From Anaerolineae bacterium (GTDB lineage Bacteria > Chloroflexota > Anaerolineae > Aggregatilineales > UBA2796), in NCBI GenBank assembly GCA_019637615.1, contig JAHBVJ010000023.1, forward strand, positions 1 through 64,000: a stretch of 64,000 nt of DNA. The letters are read 5' to 3'. The notes under the pieces were generated by a model, which worked only from the letters and a program-made list of their open reading frames with translations, had not been told where the DNA came from and made no database searches. Position 1 is the first letter of the stretch; each line of letters starts with the position of its first letter. Positions 8,907-17,330 of this stretch are shown one piece after another. The translations under genes and the position numbers were made by a program.

Positions 8907-11309
8907 ATGGCTACGCTGCAACAACAAATCGCTGAAGTACGACGTCGGCTGCAAAGTCTGCCAGCCGATGCACGGGCGGCTGAGATCACCCCGCTCGAAG
9001 CGGATGCGCGTGCCCTACTCACCTCCGCCAAGAATACGCCCTATGAGGAAGAAGCCAAGTCGCTGTTCGCGGAGATCGCCAAGCGGGGTGTGCCCGTCGC
9101 CACTGAAAGCAGTACGCAGCGTACTGTTTTGCGCCGTGCCCGCATCCGCATGGAGATGGCCTCCGGCGATGACGATGTGGACGAAGCTATCGATATTCTG
9201 GCTGGCGCGCTCGACCAAGACCCCAAGAATCCCGAAATTCTGGCGCTCCTCCGGCAGGCCGCCAACTTCACGGCGCAGCATGATGCCCGCGTGCGCGATC
9301 TGCTCAAGCGCTACGGCCTGACGCTCGATCAGCCGAACCTACCGAACACCTCGCCGCCGCTTGCGTCTAGCTATGCAGAGGAGCCACCCACCACCGCCGA
9401 AATTGTCGAAGATGACGAGACGGCCACCAATTTGCCTCCGGTGCTCTCGCCTTCAACATTGATGTCCACCTATCCGCCGATCAGCGCGAGTGGCAGTTCA
9501 GCCGAGGCACTATTGGCGGAGGTCGCGCAGGCCTATTACGCGGGCGACTACCAGCGCACGGTGGAAGCCGCCAACCGCGTCCTCGCCACGCAGCCAGATA
9601 ACGCCACCGCGCTCGATTACCGCCAGAAAGCTGAGGACAACCTGATTCGCGGCATCGTGCCCGATCACCGCATCCCCTTCGATGCGCGAGTGGCTTACAA
9701 CCGCGCCAACTCGCTGGTGCGTGCGGGCAATTACGAAGAAGCCGAGCGTCTCTACCGCGAAGCCCGCGATCTCGCTGAACGCTCCGGCATCACCAGTTGG
9801 AAGGATGCCGAGCAAGCGCTGCTGGAAATTCAGGATTTGGCGCTCGCTCGCGAATTGCTGGCGGATGGCGACCGTTTGCTGGCGGGTGACGATCTGGTCA
9901 ACGCGCTGCGCAAGTACGAAGGCGCGCTGCGAGTCGTGCCGAGCGACCCCGTTGCACAGGAGCGCATCGATCTAGTTAAAAAATTGCAGGATCAGATCGA
10001 CAAAGCCTCGGTGCAGTTGAACATGATGTCCGGCTCACTGACGGATCGCGTCGCCAATTTGCAGAACGTGCTCAATCTGCTGGCGACCTTGCGCCAGACT
10101 TTGCCGAGCAGTCAGCGCCTTCAGTCGATGGTCAACGAGGCCGAACGGCGCTTGCACAGCATCAAAGCGCAGTTGGTCGATCAAGGCAAAGCCGCCTTCA
10201 GCCGCATCGAAGGCGTGACCGCGCTGGAAGAAAAGACTCGCCTCGCGCAGGAAGCCGTCAAACTGCTGGAAACCGCCGCCAGCATCGATCCCGGCGACGC
10301 GGAAGCCAACGCCGCCGTGCAGAGCGCCCGCCAAGCCGAAGCGCAGATGTCGGAGGCGCGGCAGATCATCGAGCGGGCGTCGGCGTTGATCGCGCAGAAC
10401 TTCGACAACGAATTGGCGCAAGCCCGCACCATGCTCAGCGGCTTGCGCACCTTCGCCCAAGACCCGCGCTATCGGATGCTCGTCACCGATCTGATGGCGC
10501 GGCACATGGAGCGCATCGAAGCGGCTATCGATCAGCGCGATGTGCCCACGGCCGAACGCTGGTTGGCGCTGGCGAAGGACGAACCGTTCCGCATGTTGGG
10601 GCGACGCAGCGAACTTTTGCAGCTTGAAGACGAAATTCGCAAAATCCAGCAGGGGCGCACGCTCCGCACGGGCGGAATTCTGGTCTTCGTGGCGGCGATC
10701 TTGCTGACGGGCTGCTTCCTGACGCGCGCGACGTGGTACGAACCGCTCGTCTTGCTCATCAACCCGCCGACGCACACGCCAACACCGACTCCTACCAACA
10801 CGCTGACGCCCACGGCGACCTTCACCGAAACGCCGACCTTTACGCCAACCCTCACGCCATCGGTCACGCTGACGTCTACCGACACCTTCACGCCATCCGC
10901 GACGTTCACCAACACGTTCACGTTCACGCCGTCGTTTACCCCGACGGAGACCTTCACGCCGACCTTCACCTTTACGCCATCGATCACGCCAACGGAGACT
11001 TTCACGCCAAGCATCACCAACACGCCCACGTTCACGTTCACGCCGTCGATCACGCCAACGCCGGAGATTCTATGCGTCGTGGTGGTGGCCTACGAGCAAG
11101 CCTATCTACGTGTCTCGCCCGCGCCGAATGCTCGCATTGCAAGCTCGGTGGTGCGGCAAGACAAGCTCGATGTGCTGCGGCAGGTGATAGGGGATGATTC
11201 AAAGGTGTGGTATTACGTGACATTCCGCAACAAGGACGCGGTGGTGCAAGGCTATATCATCTCGGATCGCGTATCGCCGCTGACCGACTGTCCGAATCTA
11301 ACGCCGTGA
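8907..11309 (+). CDS. TPR-rich membrane protein with Thr/Pro-repeat stalk and SH3b-like tail
   Basis: 800 residues. The first 580 or so are helical and TPR-like (for example AEALLAEVAQAYYAGDYQR and the following repeats) and predicted cytoplasmic. One membrane segment follows (GGILVFVAAILLTGCFLT, around residues 590-610). Next comes a stalk of about 100 residues made of TPT, TFTPS and TETFT units, then an SH3b-like domain (YLRVSPAPNARIASSVV... VQGYIISDRV). Such Thr/Pro stalks are common on Chloroflexota surface proteins. The ATG of MATLQQQ follows AAGGAA by 6 bases, which favours it over the start 11 codons upstream. Possible role: cell-wall sensing linked to an internal scaffold (inference). 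Confidence 0.82.
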   Translation: MATLQQQIAEVRRRLQSLPADARAAEITPLEADARALLTSAKNTPYEEEAKSLFAEIAKRGVPVATESSTQRTVLRRARIRMEMASGDDDVDEAIDILAGALDQDPKNPEILALLRQAANFTAQHDARVRDLLKRYGLTLDQPNLPNTSPPLASSYAEEPPTTAEIVEDDETATNLPPVLSPSTLMSTYPPISASGSSAEALLAEVAQAYYAGDYQRTVEAANRVLATQPDNATALDYRQKAEDNLIRGIVPDHRIPFDARVAYNRANSLVRAGNYEEAERLYREARDLAERSGITSWKDAEQALLEIQDLALARELLADGDRLLAGDDLVNALRKYEGALRVVPSDPVAQERIDLVKKLQDQIDKASVQLNMMSGSLTDRVANLQNVLNLLATLRQTLPSSQRLQSMVNEAERRLHSIKAQLVDQGKAAFSRIEGVTALEEKTRLAQEAVKLLETAASIDPGDAEANAAVQSARQAEAQMSEARQIIERASALIAQNFDNELAQARTMLSGLRTFAQDPRYRMLVTDLMARHMERIEAAIDQRDVPTAERWLALAKDEPFRMLGRRSELLQLEDEIRKIQQGRTLRTGGILVFVAAILLTGCFLTRATWYEPLVLLINPPTHTPTPTPTNTLTPTATFTETPTFTPTLTPSVTLTSTDTFTPSATFTNTFTFTPSFTPTETFTPTFTFTPSITPTETFTPSITNTPTFTFTPSITPTPEILCVVVVAYEQAYLRVSPAPNARIASSVVRQDKLDVLRQVIGDDSKVWYYVTFRNKDAVVQGYIISDRVSPLTDCPNLTP

Positions 11310-11350
11310 TGCTTTTGCCGTCGCTGTTTTCGACGCCGAGATTGCTCACC

Positions 11351-11383
11351 CCTGATCCGTTCAAGCCGAATCAACGGATCAGG
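11351..11383. terminator. 11-bp inverted repeat between convergent genes
   Basis: Arms CCTGATCCGTT (11351-11361) and AACGGATCAGG (11373-11383) form a perfect stem with an 11-base loop. The site lies between the convergent genes ending at 11309 and 11394, so a bidirectional terminator is likely, although no T-run follows. Its GATCC/GGATC arms match other intergenic stem-loops in this window. Confidence 0.5.
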
Positions 11384-11393
11384 TCAGCGCTGT

Positions 11394-12185
11394 TCACGGC
11401 CTGAAATGATGCTGCCGCACGATAATCCCGTCCGCATCCACCGTCACGATATTGAATCCCGGCATCTCATCATCGGACGAATCAGGCTTCTTGCTGTCGG
11501 GCCATGACTCAAGTTGCGCGGACGATGATGGCGAACTGAAGAAGAAGATGCCTTTGTGCGTCGTTTGAAATCCACGATGCACATGCCCGAACATGACGCC
11601 GCGAATGCGCTTGCGGGCGGGCAGGATCGCGTCGAGGAATTCCTCGCTGTTCTCGATCTTCATGAACTGCCCCGGCATCCAATCGATCGCGCCGTTATCC
11701 AGCCACGGCACATCCAGCGGCACGGGTTGGTGATGCGTCACGATCATCAACGGCTTCCCGCGCGGCTTGCAGATCTCGCGCAGCAGCTTGATCTGTTCCG
11801 GCAGCAGTAAGCCGCTAGGGTCTTTGTTGCCGTGTGTATCAAACACCGCGAACTCGACTCCGCCCGCCTCAAATTGATAGTCGAGTCGCTTTTTAGCGGA
11901 CTTCTTGCCGAGCAAAATCTTCTGCAAATGCGTCGTATTATCGTGATTGCCGACCAGATAGTAAATCGGGCGCTTGATTCGCTCAAGCACCGACTTCGCC
12001 ACCTTGTACGACTCCGCGCTCATATCATCGATCACATCGCCCGTGTGGATCACGAACTCCGCCTGAAAAGGCAGCCGATTGATGAGATCGACCAACTTTT
12101 CAAGGATGCGATAGGTATTCGTGCCGCGCAGAAGATAGTCCGGCGTGGGGCCAAGATGGGTATCGGTAATCTGGATAAAGCGCAT
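11394..12185 (-). CDS. Calcineurin-like metallophosphoesterase (CpdA/Icc-type)
   Basis: 263 residues with every metal-ligand motif of the class: ITDTHLG, GDVID, GNHD, VTHHQP and GHVHRG. The arrangement is that of the 3',5'-cyclic nucleotide phosphodiesterase (CpdA) branch, with a dinuclear metal centre. There is no signal peptide, so it acts in the cytoplasm. It is divergent from the 2H phosphoesterase-like gene at 12329. The substrate is not determined; cAMP, another cyclic nucleotide or a phosphodiester are all possible. Confidence 0.87.
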   Translation of the reverse strand: MRFIQITDTHLGPTPDYLLRGTNTYRILEKLVDLINRLPFQAEFVIHTGDVIDDMSAESYKVAKSVLERIKRPIYYLVGNHDNTTHLQKILLGKKSAKKRLDYQFEAGGVEFAVFDTHGNKDPSGLLLPEQIKLLREICKPRGKPLMIVTHHQPVPLDVPWLDNGAIDWMPGQFMKIENSEEFLDAILPARKRIRGVMFGHVHRGFQTTHKGIFFFSSPSSSAQLESWPDSKKPDSSDDEMPGFNIVTVDADGIIVRQHHFRP

Positions 12186-12328
12186 GGAGAACCTTGCCTT
12201 GAATGTAACGCTGACTTCAGTTTATCGCAAGCGTCGTTTTTGCACATCTTCATTCAGGGCGAATTTCCGCAGATTCACCCGTCTGCGTTATCCTTGTAAG
12301 GTGCTTGTAAGGTTTTTTAGAGGGATAG

Positions 12329-13057
12329 GTGTACTTGACAGATCGCAGTTCATCAGCATTTCAGGCGGCGGAACATTACTTCGCGAAGTTGTGGGAACAG
12401 GCGCAGCAAAAATGGCACAACGGTGATGTCAAGCCCGCGCTGATGAAAGATGGCAGCACCGACCCCGTCGATTACTGCGTTTCCTCCGTCGCGTTCGCTG
12501 CGCATCAGAATCCCGACGCTGCCACTGCTATCGACGCCATCCGCAAGGAATTACAGCGCGTCGATCCCGATCAGTACTTCTATCTGCCCGAATCGACGCA
12601 TATCACGCTGCTCGGCTGCACACAGCGCTTCCCCACGCCCGACAGTTTTGCTCCCGACCAGATAACGATGATCTCTACCATCGTCGCGGATGTGCTGCGC
12701 GATCAACCACCCGTGCGGATGCTGCTCAAGGGCATCGGCGCGCTCGGCAATCAGGTCTACATTCAGGTTCATCCCTATGATCGCCGTTGGGAAGAATTGC
12801 GCCAGCAGTTGGGCGATGCGCTGACCGCCGCCGGAACCGCGCCGATGGTACATCCTAACAAAGCGCCGATCCACATGAACTTGCTGCGCATGACCGACAC
12901 CGCGCAGCCCAAGCTAGATCGGATGCTTGCCGCCGTCGCCCGCTTGCACGATGCCGAGATCAGCGAATTCGCCGTCTCTACCGTCGATCTCGTCGTCACC
13001 GATTTCGTCATCTCGCCGGAGCATACTAGGCAGGAGTCACAATTTAAGTTAAGATAA
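12329..13057 (+). CDS. 2H phosphoesterase-like (2'-5' RNA ligase superfamily) protein
   Basis: 242 residues. Two His-containing motifs, THITLLG near residue 90 and IHMNLLR near residue 183, are spaced as in the 2H superfamily (H-x-T/S-x, twice); the second carries Asn in place of Thr or Ser. Family members hydrolyse 2',3'-cyclic or other cyclic nucleotide bonds or ligate RNA. The GTG start follows AGAGGG closely; a TTG two codons further on is equally possible. The first 80 residues match nothing I recognise. The gene converges on the TIR-nSTAND1-FGE gene. Confidence 0.65.
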   Translation: MYLTDRSSSAFQAAEHYFAKLWEQAQQKWHNGDVKPALMKDGSTDPVDYCVSSVAFAAHQNPDAATAIDAIRKELQRVDPDQYFYLPESTHITLLGCTQRFPTPDSFAPDQITMISTIVADVLRDQPPVRMLLKGIGALGNQVYIQVHPYDRRWEELRQQLGDALTAAGTAPMVHPNKAPIHMNLLRMTDTAQPKLDRMLAAVARLHDAEISEFAVSTVDLVVTDFVISPEHTRQESQFKLR

Positions 13058-13184
13058 CCTACCGCTAGACATTACGCAGTTACGATGCCGTAGAGATCGG
13101 TCAAGACCGGACCGCGCGATACATCGGGCAAGGCACGCTCCCCAATGACCTATTCTGAACCGAGCAAGTTTTGGAGCATCTGAG

Positions 13185-16145
13185 CTATTCAAGAGAGCGG
13201 GCACACCGCAGTCCATAGCCGCTGCCCCCGTCAGCAGGGAAATCCCAAGATCGATACGCAGAACGCAGATAGGAAGCGTCAACGAACCAGGCACCTCCCC
13301 GCGACACACGATTATTTGATCCTTGTTCTATGTTTCTTCCATCATCTGCCTGATAAGGATAGGGATAGTCAGTTTGATCGTACTGGGTTTGTACCCATTC
13401 CCAGACATTACCCGCCATGTCGTAAGCGCCGACCCACGATACACCTTTCGGTTTGCTGCCAACCTCTGCGCTCTTCCCATGGCTATTATAGGTGTTCACA
13501 CTATAATCCTGTACCCAGTCCGATCCCCAAGGATATTCGCGGCTGTCCGGGCCGCGTGCGGCATATTCCCATTCTGCCTCGGTTGGCAAGCGTGCGCCCC
13601 GCCACTTACAGTAAGCATAGCTTTCGTACCATGTGACGCCGACACGCGGCTGTCGATCAGCGGTGAAGCCATCATAGACTCTAGGTTCAGTTTTGTTGTT
13701 ATCCTCGCGCCAACGCCACCCTTCAGCTGTCCACCACTGTTTATCCACATAGCCACCCTCCGCAAGGAATTTCTGATACTCCACGTTGGTCACTTCATAC
13801 ATGTCGATCCAATAGGGTATATCGAAGCACACAGGATATACAGGGCGCTCATTCGAGTTGATAGCATTACCCATTAAGAAACAACCAGCCGGAACCAGCA
13901 CCATCTTTGCACCATCAAACTTAGCAGGCGGAGTGGTTGTAGGCATTTCATATAAGGCTGCTATCCTCGTTGCGGTTGCATAACGTTGATCAACTGAAAG
14001 CGTCGGAATAACGGTTGCAGGTATCTGACCAAGACCGGAAACTGAGGTAGAGACCGCCTCACGTTCCAGTGCATCGAGTGTCACTTGCACTTCGACTGCC
14101 GCACCCGTCGCAATAGCGTTCGTGGTTTGCTGTGTCGCATTTACGATCCCAATAGCCGCCGCGATCACCCCCACAACCGCAACAGTAGCCAAAACCGCTG
14201 CTAAGCGTGCTGCCCGCTGGAAGCGCACTGCTCGATCACGCTCAGCAGTTTCTGCGCGGTGAGCATTATCAGCCGCAGCGCGTGCTAGTTCGAGTTCTCG
14301 ATTGCGACGCTCCTCCTCCTTTTTTATCTGCAATTCACGAGCTGCCCTGCTAACAGCAATGAAAGACATTTCGTCTTGACTAGGTGTATTTCGGTGCATC
14401 CACGTCAAAACTTCGTCCAACGTCTCGCCACGATACAAACGATCTTCCGGCTTACCACGTTCCAACCAACTTTGAGTAGCAACACTTAGTTCTTGTTGTA
14501 GCTCGATATCCTTACGATACTCGCGTAACCAATCACCAAGCCGTACCCATTCGCGAATCAGAGCTTCATGTGAGACTTCTAGCGAACCATCTTCGGCGGT
14601 TAGCAATCGAGCATTGACGAATGTATCGATTACTATTCGCGATAATCTGTCTTGCTCTGGGTTTATCGTCGTGAACTCACTGATCGTCGCCCGTCGCCGT
14701 GTGGTATCCTGCTCTGTTGCTCCCGGCTCGATCAAGCGCATAAATAACTGACGTGCCGCCTGCTTACCTTCTTCGCTCAATCCACCGAAGGTTTGCTCGG
14801 CATGTTCACGTAATGCTCCATTCAACCCGCCAATGTCCTGATATGCCGCTAACGTCAACTTCCGCCCGTCGCGCATCTGAAAAAGCTGATCGAGCGTGAA
14901 TTGTAGCAATGGCAAACCACCGCTTTGTCCTCGCGTCTCGTATACCAATTCTGAAGCTAATCCCGGTTCCAATTCCAGCATCACATCAGGTAGTTTGGCA
15001 GGTTCCTCTATAACTTCCCGTAGCCCCGCCACGGTAATCGGTAGAATCGGTTCGCTGTGATCTTTCATCAGTTTGCCAAAATCGTTGTACTGCATCGGAC
15101 GGTCACTGAAATCCGCACGCAAGGTAATAATTACTGTCAGAATGCTATTCGGTTCCTTGACCGCACTCATGATCAAGCCGATGAAATGCTCACGCGCCGC
15201 CGGATCGCTCGTCTGCGTGAAAATCTCCTCGAATTGGTCGATGAACAGTACTACCCTTGCGCTATCAAGTCGGGGAATATTCCGCGCCACCCGATACAAT
15301 CCCAACCCATCTGTTGCGTTCAGATCGTCTAGAATCGTCGCGATGCTTGTATCTTTCAACTGCGATCTCAGCGCGTCAGCAAGCTGTTCCAGCGGGCGCG
15401 AACTCGGCTTGACATGTGGCAAATACACCCAATTCGCACTGCCAGCGATCACATTCCTTTGTAAGGTAGGCATCAGACCAGCCATCACTACGCTCGATTT
15501 GCCCGCACCACTGGTTCCCACTACGGCCAAAAATTGAGGAAATTCCTTCAATCGCTCTACCAAGGTAACGACAAGGTCTTGCCGTCCAAAGAAATCGCCC
15601 GCATCGGCGGTAGTGAACGCTTTCAAGCCCTTATACGGATTTCGAGGCTCTTTCAACAGAAGAGTTATTGGCGCATCGGCGGACGGTGGAACTTCAGTGG
15701 TTTTCGTAGCTGGAACGACGAACTCTTTATTGGTCGTCACGGTGATTTGTCCGAGAAGTTCACTTAATTTACTGGAATACAGTTCACCGCGCATATCAAT
15801 ATACTGCATTTTCCCGCGTCCGAGCGGCACACAGCGATGCCATTGTTCGCCCGATGCCCAGATCGGCAGTACCGCGCAACCTTCGAGTTCGGCATACTCA
15901 ATTTCGTCCGCTACATAATCCGATTCGGCAGAGTCAGGCGAAGCTACCATCAAAACGGTATGTGATTCACCTAACGCGGTCTTGATTGCCTTTTCCCAGT
16001 TACGTGTTCCCGGTTTTAGCTTCTCACGATCAACCCATACGGTAATATTGTTGCGCTGTAGATCACCGATCAAGCGCTGCACAAATTCATAATCGGCACG
16101 GGAATACGACACAAACAGATAGGGGCGATTGCTGTTAGTCACCAT
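13185..16145 (-). CDS. TIR-nSTAND1 NTPase-TM-FGE-sulfatase domain protein (conflict-system-like)
   Basis: 986 residues in four parts. (1) A TIR domain, residues about 7-135, with YLFVSYSRADYEFV and SPDSAESDYVADEI, placing a conserved Glu near residue 81 where TIR NADases have the catalytic Glu. (2) An nSTAND1 NTPase opening with NPYKGLKAF and FFGRQ, with Walker A GTSGAGKSS (about 210-218), Walker B VVLFIDQFEE and a winged-helix-like tail. (3) A coiled coil and one membrane segment, LAAVLATVAVVGVIAAAIG. (4) A C-terminal FGE/SUMF-type domain, from MVLVPAGCFLMG through TEAEWEYAARG and GNVWEWV to RGGAW and LRCAR. STAND proteins with TIR effectors often act in antiviral or self/non-self response. 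The FGE domain probably serves as a sensor or ligand-binding module. A GTG four codons upstream is possible. Confidence 0.9.
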   Translation of the reverse strand: MVTNSNRPYLFVSYSRADYEFVQRLIGDLQRNNITVWVDREKLKPGTRNWEKAIKTALGESHTVLMVASPDSAESDYVADEIEYAELEGCAVLPIWASGEQWHRCVPLGRGKMQYIDMRGELYSSKLSELLGQITVTTNKEFVVPATKTTEVPPSADAPITLLLKEPRNPYKGLKAFTTADAGDFFGRQDLVVTLVERLKEFPQFLAVVGTSGAGKSSVVMAGLMPTLQRNVIAGSANWVYLPHVKPSSRPLEQLADALRSQLKDTSIATILDDLNATDGLGLYRVARNIPRLDSARVVLFIDQFEEIFTQTSDPAAREHFIGLIMSAVKEPNSILTVIITLRADFSDRPMQYNDFGKLMKDHSEPILPITVAGLREVIEEPAKLPDVMLELEPGLASELVYETRGQSGGLPLLQFTLDQLFQMRDGRKLTLAAYQDIGGLNGALREHAEQTFGGLSEEGKQAARQLFMRLIEPGATEQDTTRRRATISEFTTINPEQDRLSRIVIDTFVNARLLTAEDGSLEVSHEALIREWVRLGDWLREYRKDIELQQELSVATQSWLERGKPEDRLYRGETLDEVLTWMHRNTPSQDEMSFIAVSRAARELQIKKEEERRNRELELARAAADNAHRAETAERDRAVRFQRAARLAAVLATVAVVGVIAAAIGIVNATQQTTNAIATGAAVEVQVTLDALEREAVSTSVSGLGQIPATVIPTLSVDQRYATATRIAALYEMPTTTPPAKFDGAKMVLVPAGCFLMGNAINSNERPVYPVCFDIPYWIDMYEVTNVEYQKFLAEGGYVDKQWWTAEGWRWREDNNKTEPRVYDGFTADRQPRVGVTWYESYAYCKWRGARLPTEAEWEYAARGPDSREYPWGSDWVQDYSVNTYNSHGKSAEVGSKPKGVSWVGAYDMAGNVWEWVQTQYDQTDYPYPYQADDGRNIEQGSNNRVSRGGAWFVDASYLRSAYRSWDFPADGGSGYGLRCARSLE

Positions 16146-16285
16146 GTCACCAAGCACAGATGCTTAAAATAGTTTTCGACCTACATCTTACAACACCTTC
16201 ACTTCAACCGCTACGAATAACCAATCACCTAAAGTTCTATCTCTATAGCGTTCGATTTTTTTACAATTCTCTAACAAATATGTGC

Positions 16286-16315
16286 TTGACTTGTACACTC
16301 ATTCCATGCTATACT
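16286..16315 (+). promoter_or_regulatory. Near-consensus sigma70 promoter with no downstream gene
   Basis: TTGACT at 16286-16291 and TATACT at 16310-16315 with an 18-base spacer, on the plus strand. Start of transcription is expected near 16322. The next plus-strand gene is more than 3 kb away and all genes to 19335 are on the minus strand, so this promoter should drive an RNA. Confidence 0.65.
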
Positions 16316-16321
16316 TCAATT

Positions 16322-16590
16322 CCTGAGTCTGATAAGGGACGAGAGGGGCATCTCGCCGCCGAAACAGATCGACAGGCACCCCACCTTAACAACAACGCAT
16401 GGGACTGCTCCACTATACCCGCCGCGCCCATCCGTCAGGCGGAGCGAGCAGACAGCGTAATAGTGTCGATTCGTAGAAGAATCACCAGATCGGCTTAGTG
16501 GCTATACAGAACGCCCAAGCTAGAGATCGAGGATCGCAAATGATCCCGCTCGCCGCAGCCAGCCGGATCATTTGAGGGATCATTTCAACG
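16322..16590 (+). ncRNA. Candidate non-coding RNA of unknown family
   Basis: The 470-base gap between the TIR gene and the small membrane gene encodes no credible protein. Downstream of the promoter at 16286-16315 there are several pairings: CGAGA/TCTCG around 16338-16353; CTGCTC with GAGCAG; CACTAT with ATAGTG (these two enclosing CCGCC/GGCGG); GATTC/GAATC near 16470-16486; and the 9-bp stem at 16538-16573. I compared it by eye with RNase P RNA, tmRNA, SRP RNA, 6S RNA and common riboswitches and could not match any convincingly. Confidence 0.35.
16538..16573. repeat. GATC-armed stem-loop (dispersed family)
   Basis: Perfect 9-bp arms AAATGATCC (16538-16546) and GGATCATTT (16565-16573) with an 18-base loop. 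A third half-copy, GGGATCATTT, follows directly. It may end the transcript that begins near 16322. Similar arms occur at 11351, 38023, 38104, 47834 and 54876. Confidence 0.5.
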
Positions 16591-16618
16591 TGAAGTGGAC
16601 GAGACTCGGAAGGCTAAC

Positions 16619-16930
16619 CTACGAGCTGGCGCTGCGTTTCGTCTCGGCACGCGAACTCGCCGCCACAATCGCCAGCAGCACAAACTCGAAGATGAACAGA
16701 CCAGCACACACGCCGACCGCCTGAAAGCGCCCCAGTTGCAGCACAAACAACGTTGCGCACAACGTCAGCGGCAGCACCGAGGCCACCCCCGCCGCCAGAT
16801 AATGCGCCGCCTTCGCCACCGGATTGTTCGCGACGGGCTTCTTGGCTTCGGATTTCTGGACGACGATGCGTCCGGCATACAACCCGAACCCGATGAGCGC
16901 CAATACGATAATGATGTTGAACGGATTCAT
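16619..16930 (-). CDS. Small hydrophobic membrane protein, unknown family
   Basis: 103 residues from the ATG of MNPFNIII, which follows AGAGAG; a GTG two codons upstream is less likely. Three hydrophobic stretches: residues about 4-22, 46-66 and 70-92. The linker between the first two is basic (QKSEAKKP). No enzymatic motif is seen. It is the last gene of the minus-strand carbamoyltransferase group, about 105 bases after the DUF5989-like gene, so it could be cotranscribed or simply a neighbour. Confidence 0.6.
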   Translation of the reverse strand: MNPFNIIIVLALIGFGLYAGRIVVQKSEAKKPVANNPVAKAAHYLAAGVASVLPLTLCATLFVLQLGRFQAVGVCAGLFIFEFVLLAIVAASSRAETKRSASS

Positions 16931-16984
16931 GAACACTCTCTAAATCTTAACAACATCGAAACGTCAGACATCCTTCTTGACTTG

Positions 16985-17031
16985 AGTCCCGAAGGGACTT
17001 TGTAGGGTAAGCCCGACGTTTCAACGTCGGG
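16985..17031. repeat. Two adjacent hairpins
   Basis: AGTCCC-GAA-GGGACT at 16985-16999 and CCCGACGTT/AACGTCGGG at 17012-17031 (only 2 bases between the arms). They sit between two minus-strand genes. No U-run follows in that direction, so they may be a repeat or RNA-stability element instead of a terminator. Confidence 0.45.
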
Positions 17032-17034
17032 TTA

Positions 17035-17241
17035 TTACCGCAGCGAGTAGATGAACGGCGCTAGCGGGCTGGACGCACCAAAGATGAAAATGACGGCGAA
17101 CAGGAACAGCATCACAATCATCGGGATCAGCCACCACAGCTTGACCTTCCACAGGAAGCCAAACAATTCGCCTAACACGCCCATGCGGGACTTCAAATCG
17201 CTGACCCAGTTCGTTTCGGGCGCTATCGGTTCAGTTGCCAT
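17035..17241 (-). CDS. DUF5989/SxtK-like small membrane protein
   Basis: 68 residues: a polar N-terminus, then LKSRMGVLGELFGFLWKVKLWWLIPMI leading into one membrane helix (residues about 38-58) and a short tail. This matches the small DUF5989 proteins that sit next to NodU/CmcH-type carbamoyltransferases (the sxtI-sxtJ-sxtK arrangement). The ATG follows GAGGAG. Position and orientation, 88 bases downstream of the carbamoyltransferase, support the assignment. Its molecular function is unknown in the family. Confidence 0.75.
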   Translation of the reverse strand: MATEPIAPETNWVSDLKSRMGVLGELFGFLWKVKLWWLIPMIVMLFLFAVIFIFGASSPLAPFIYSLR

Positions 17242-17298
17242 TGTCTCTACTCCTCACACCTGATTTTATCGAGTGCCCAGCATCCTCATGCTTGGTTT

Positions 17299-17330
17299 TT
17301 ACTAAGCACGAAGGACTAAGCACTCAGCAT
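17299..17330. repeat. Dispersed GCACTTAGCAC-type repeat
   Basis: Short repeated words of the form CTAAGCACGAAGGACTAAGC and GCACTCAGCA. Nearly the same words appear at 37703-37731, and related ones at 20663-20725, 26641-26671, 37986-38010 and 47875-47898, always between genes. Confidence 0.5.

Noticed and set aside
13323..13877. 184-residue plus-strand frame
   Set aside because: Antisense to the FGE domain, which has strong motif support.
16334..16390. Resemblance to tmRNA start or glycine riboswitch (GGGGC..., ATCGACAGG, CAGGCACC)
   Set aside because: No T-arm, tag reading frame or second conserved block was found.
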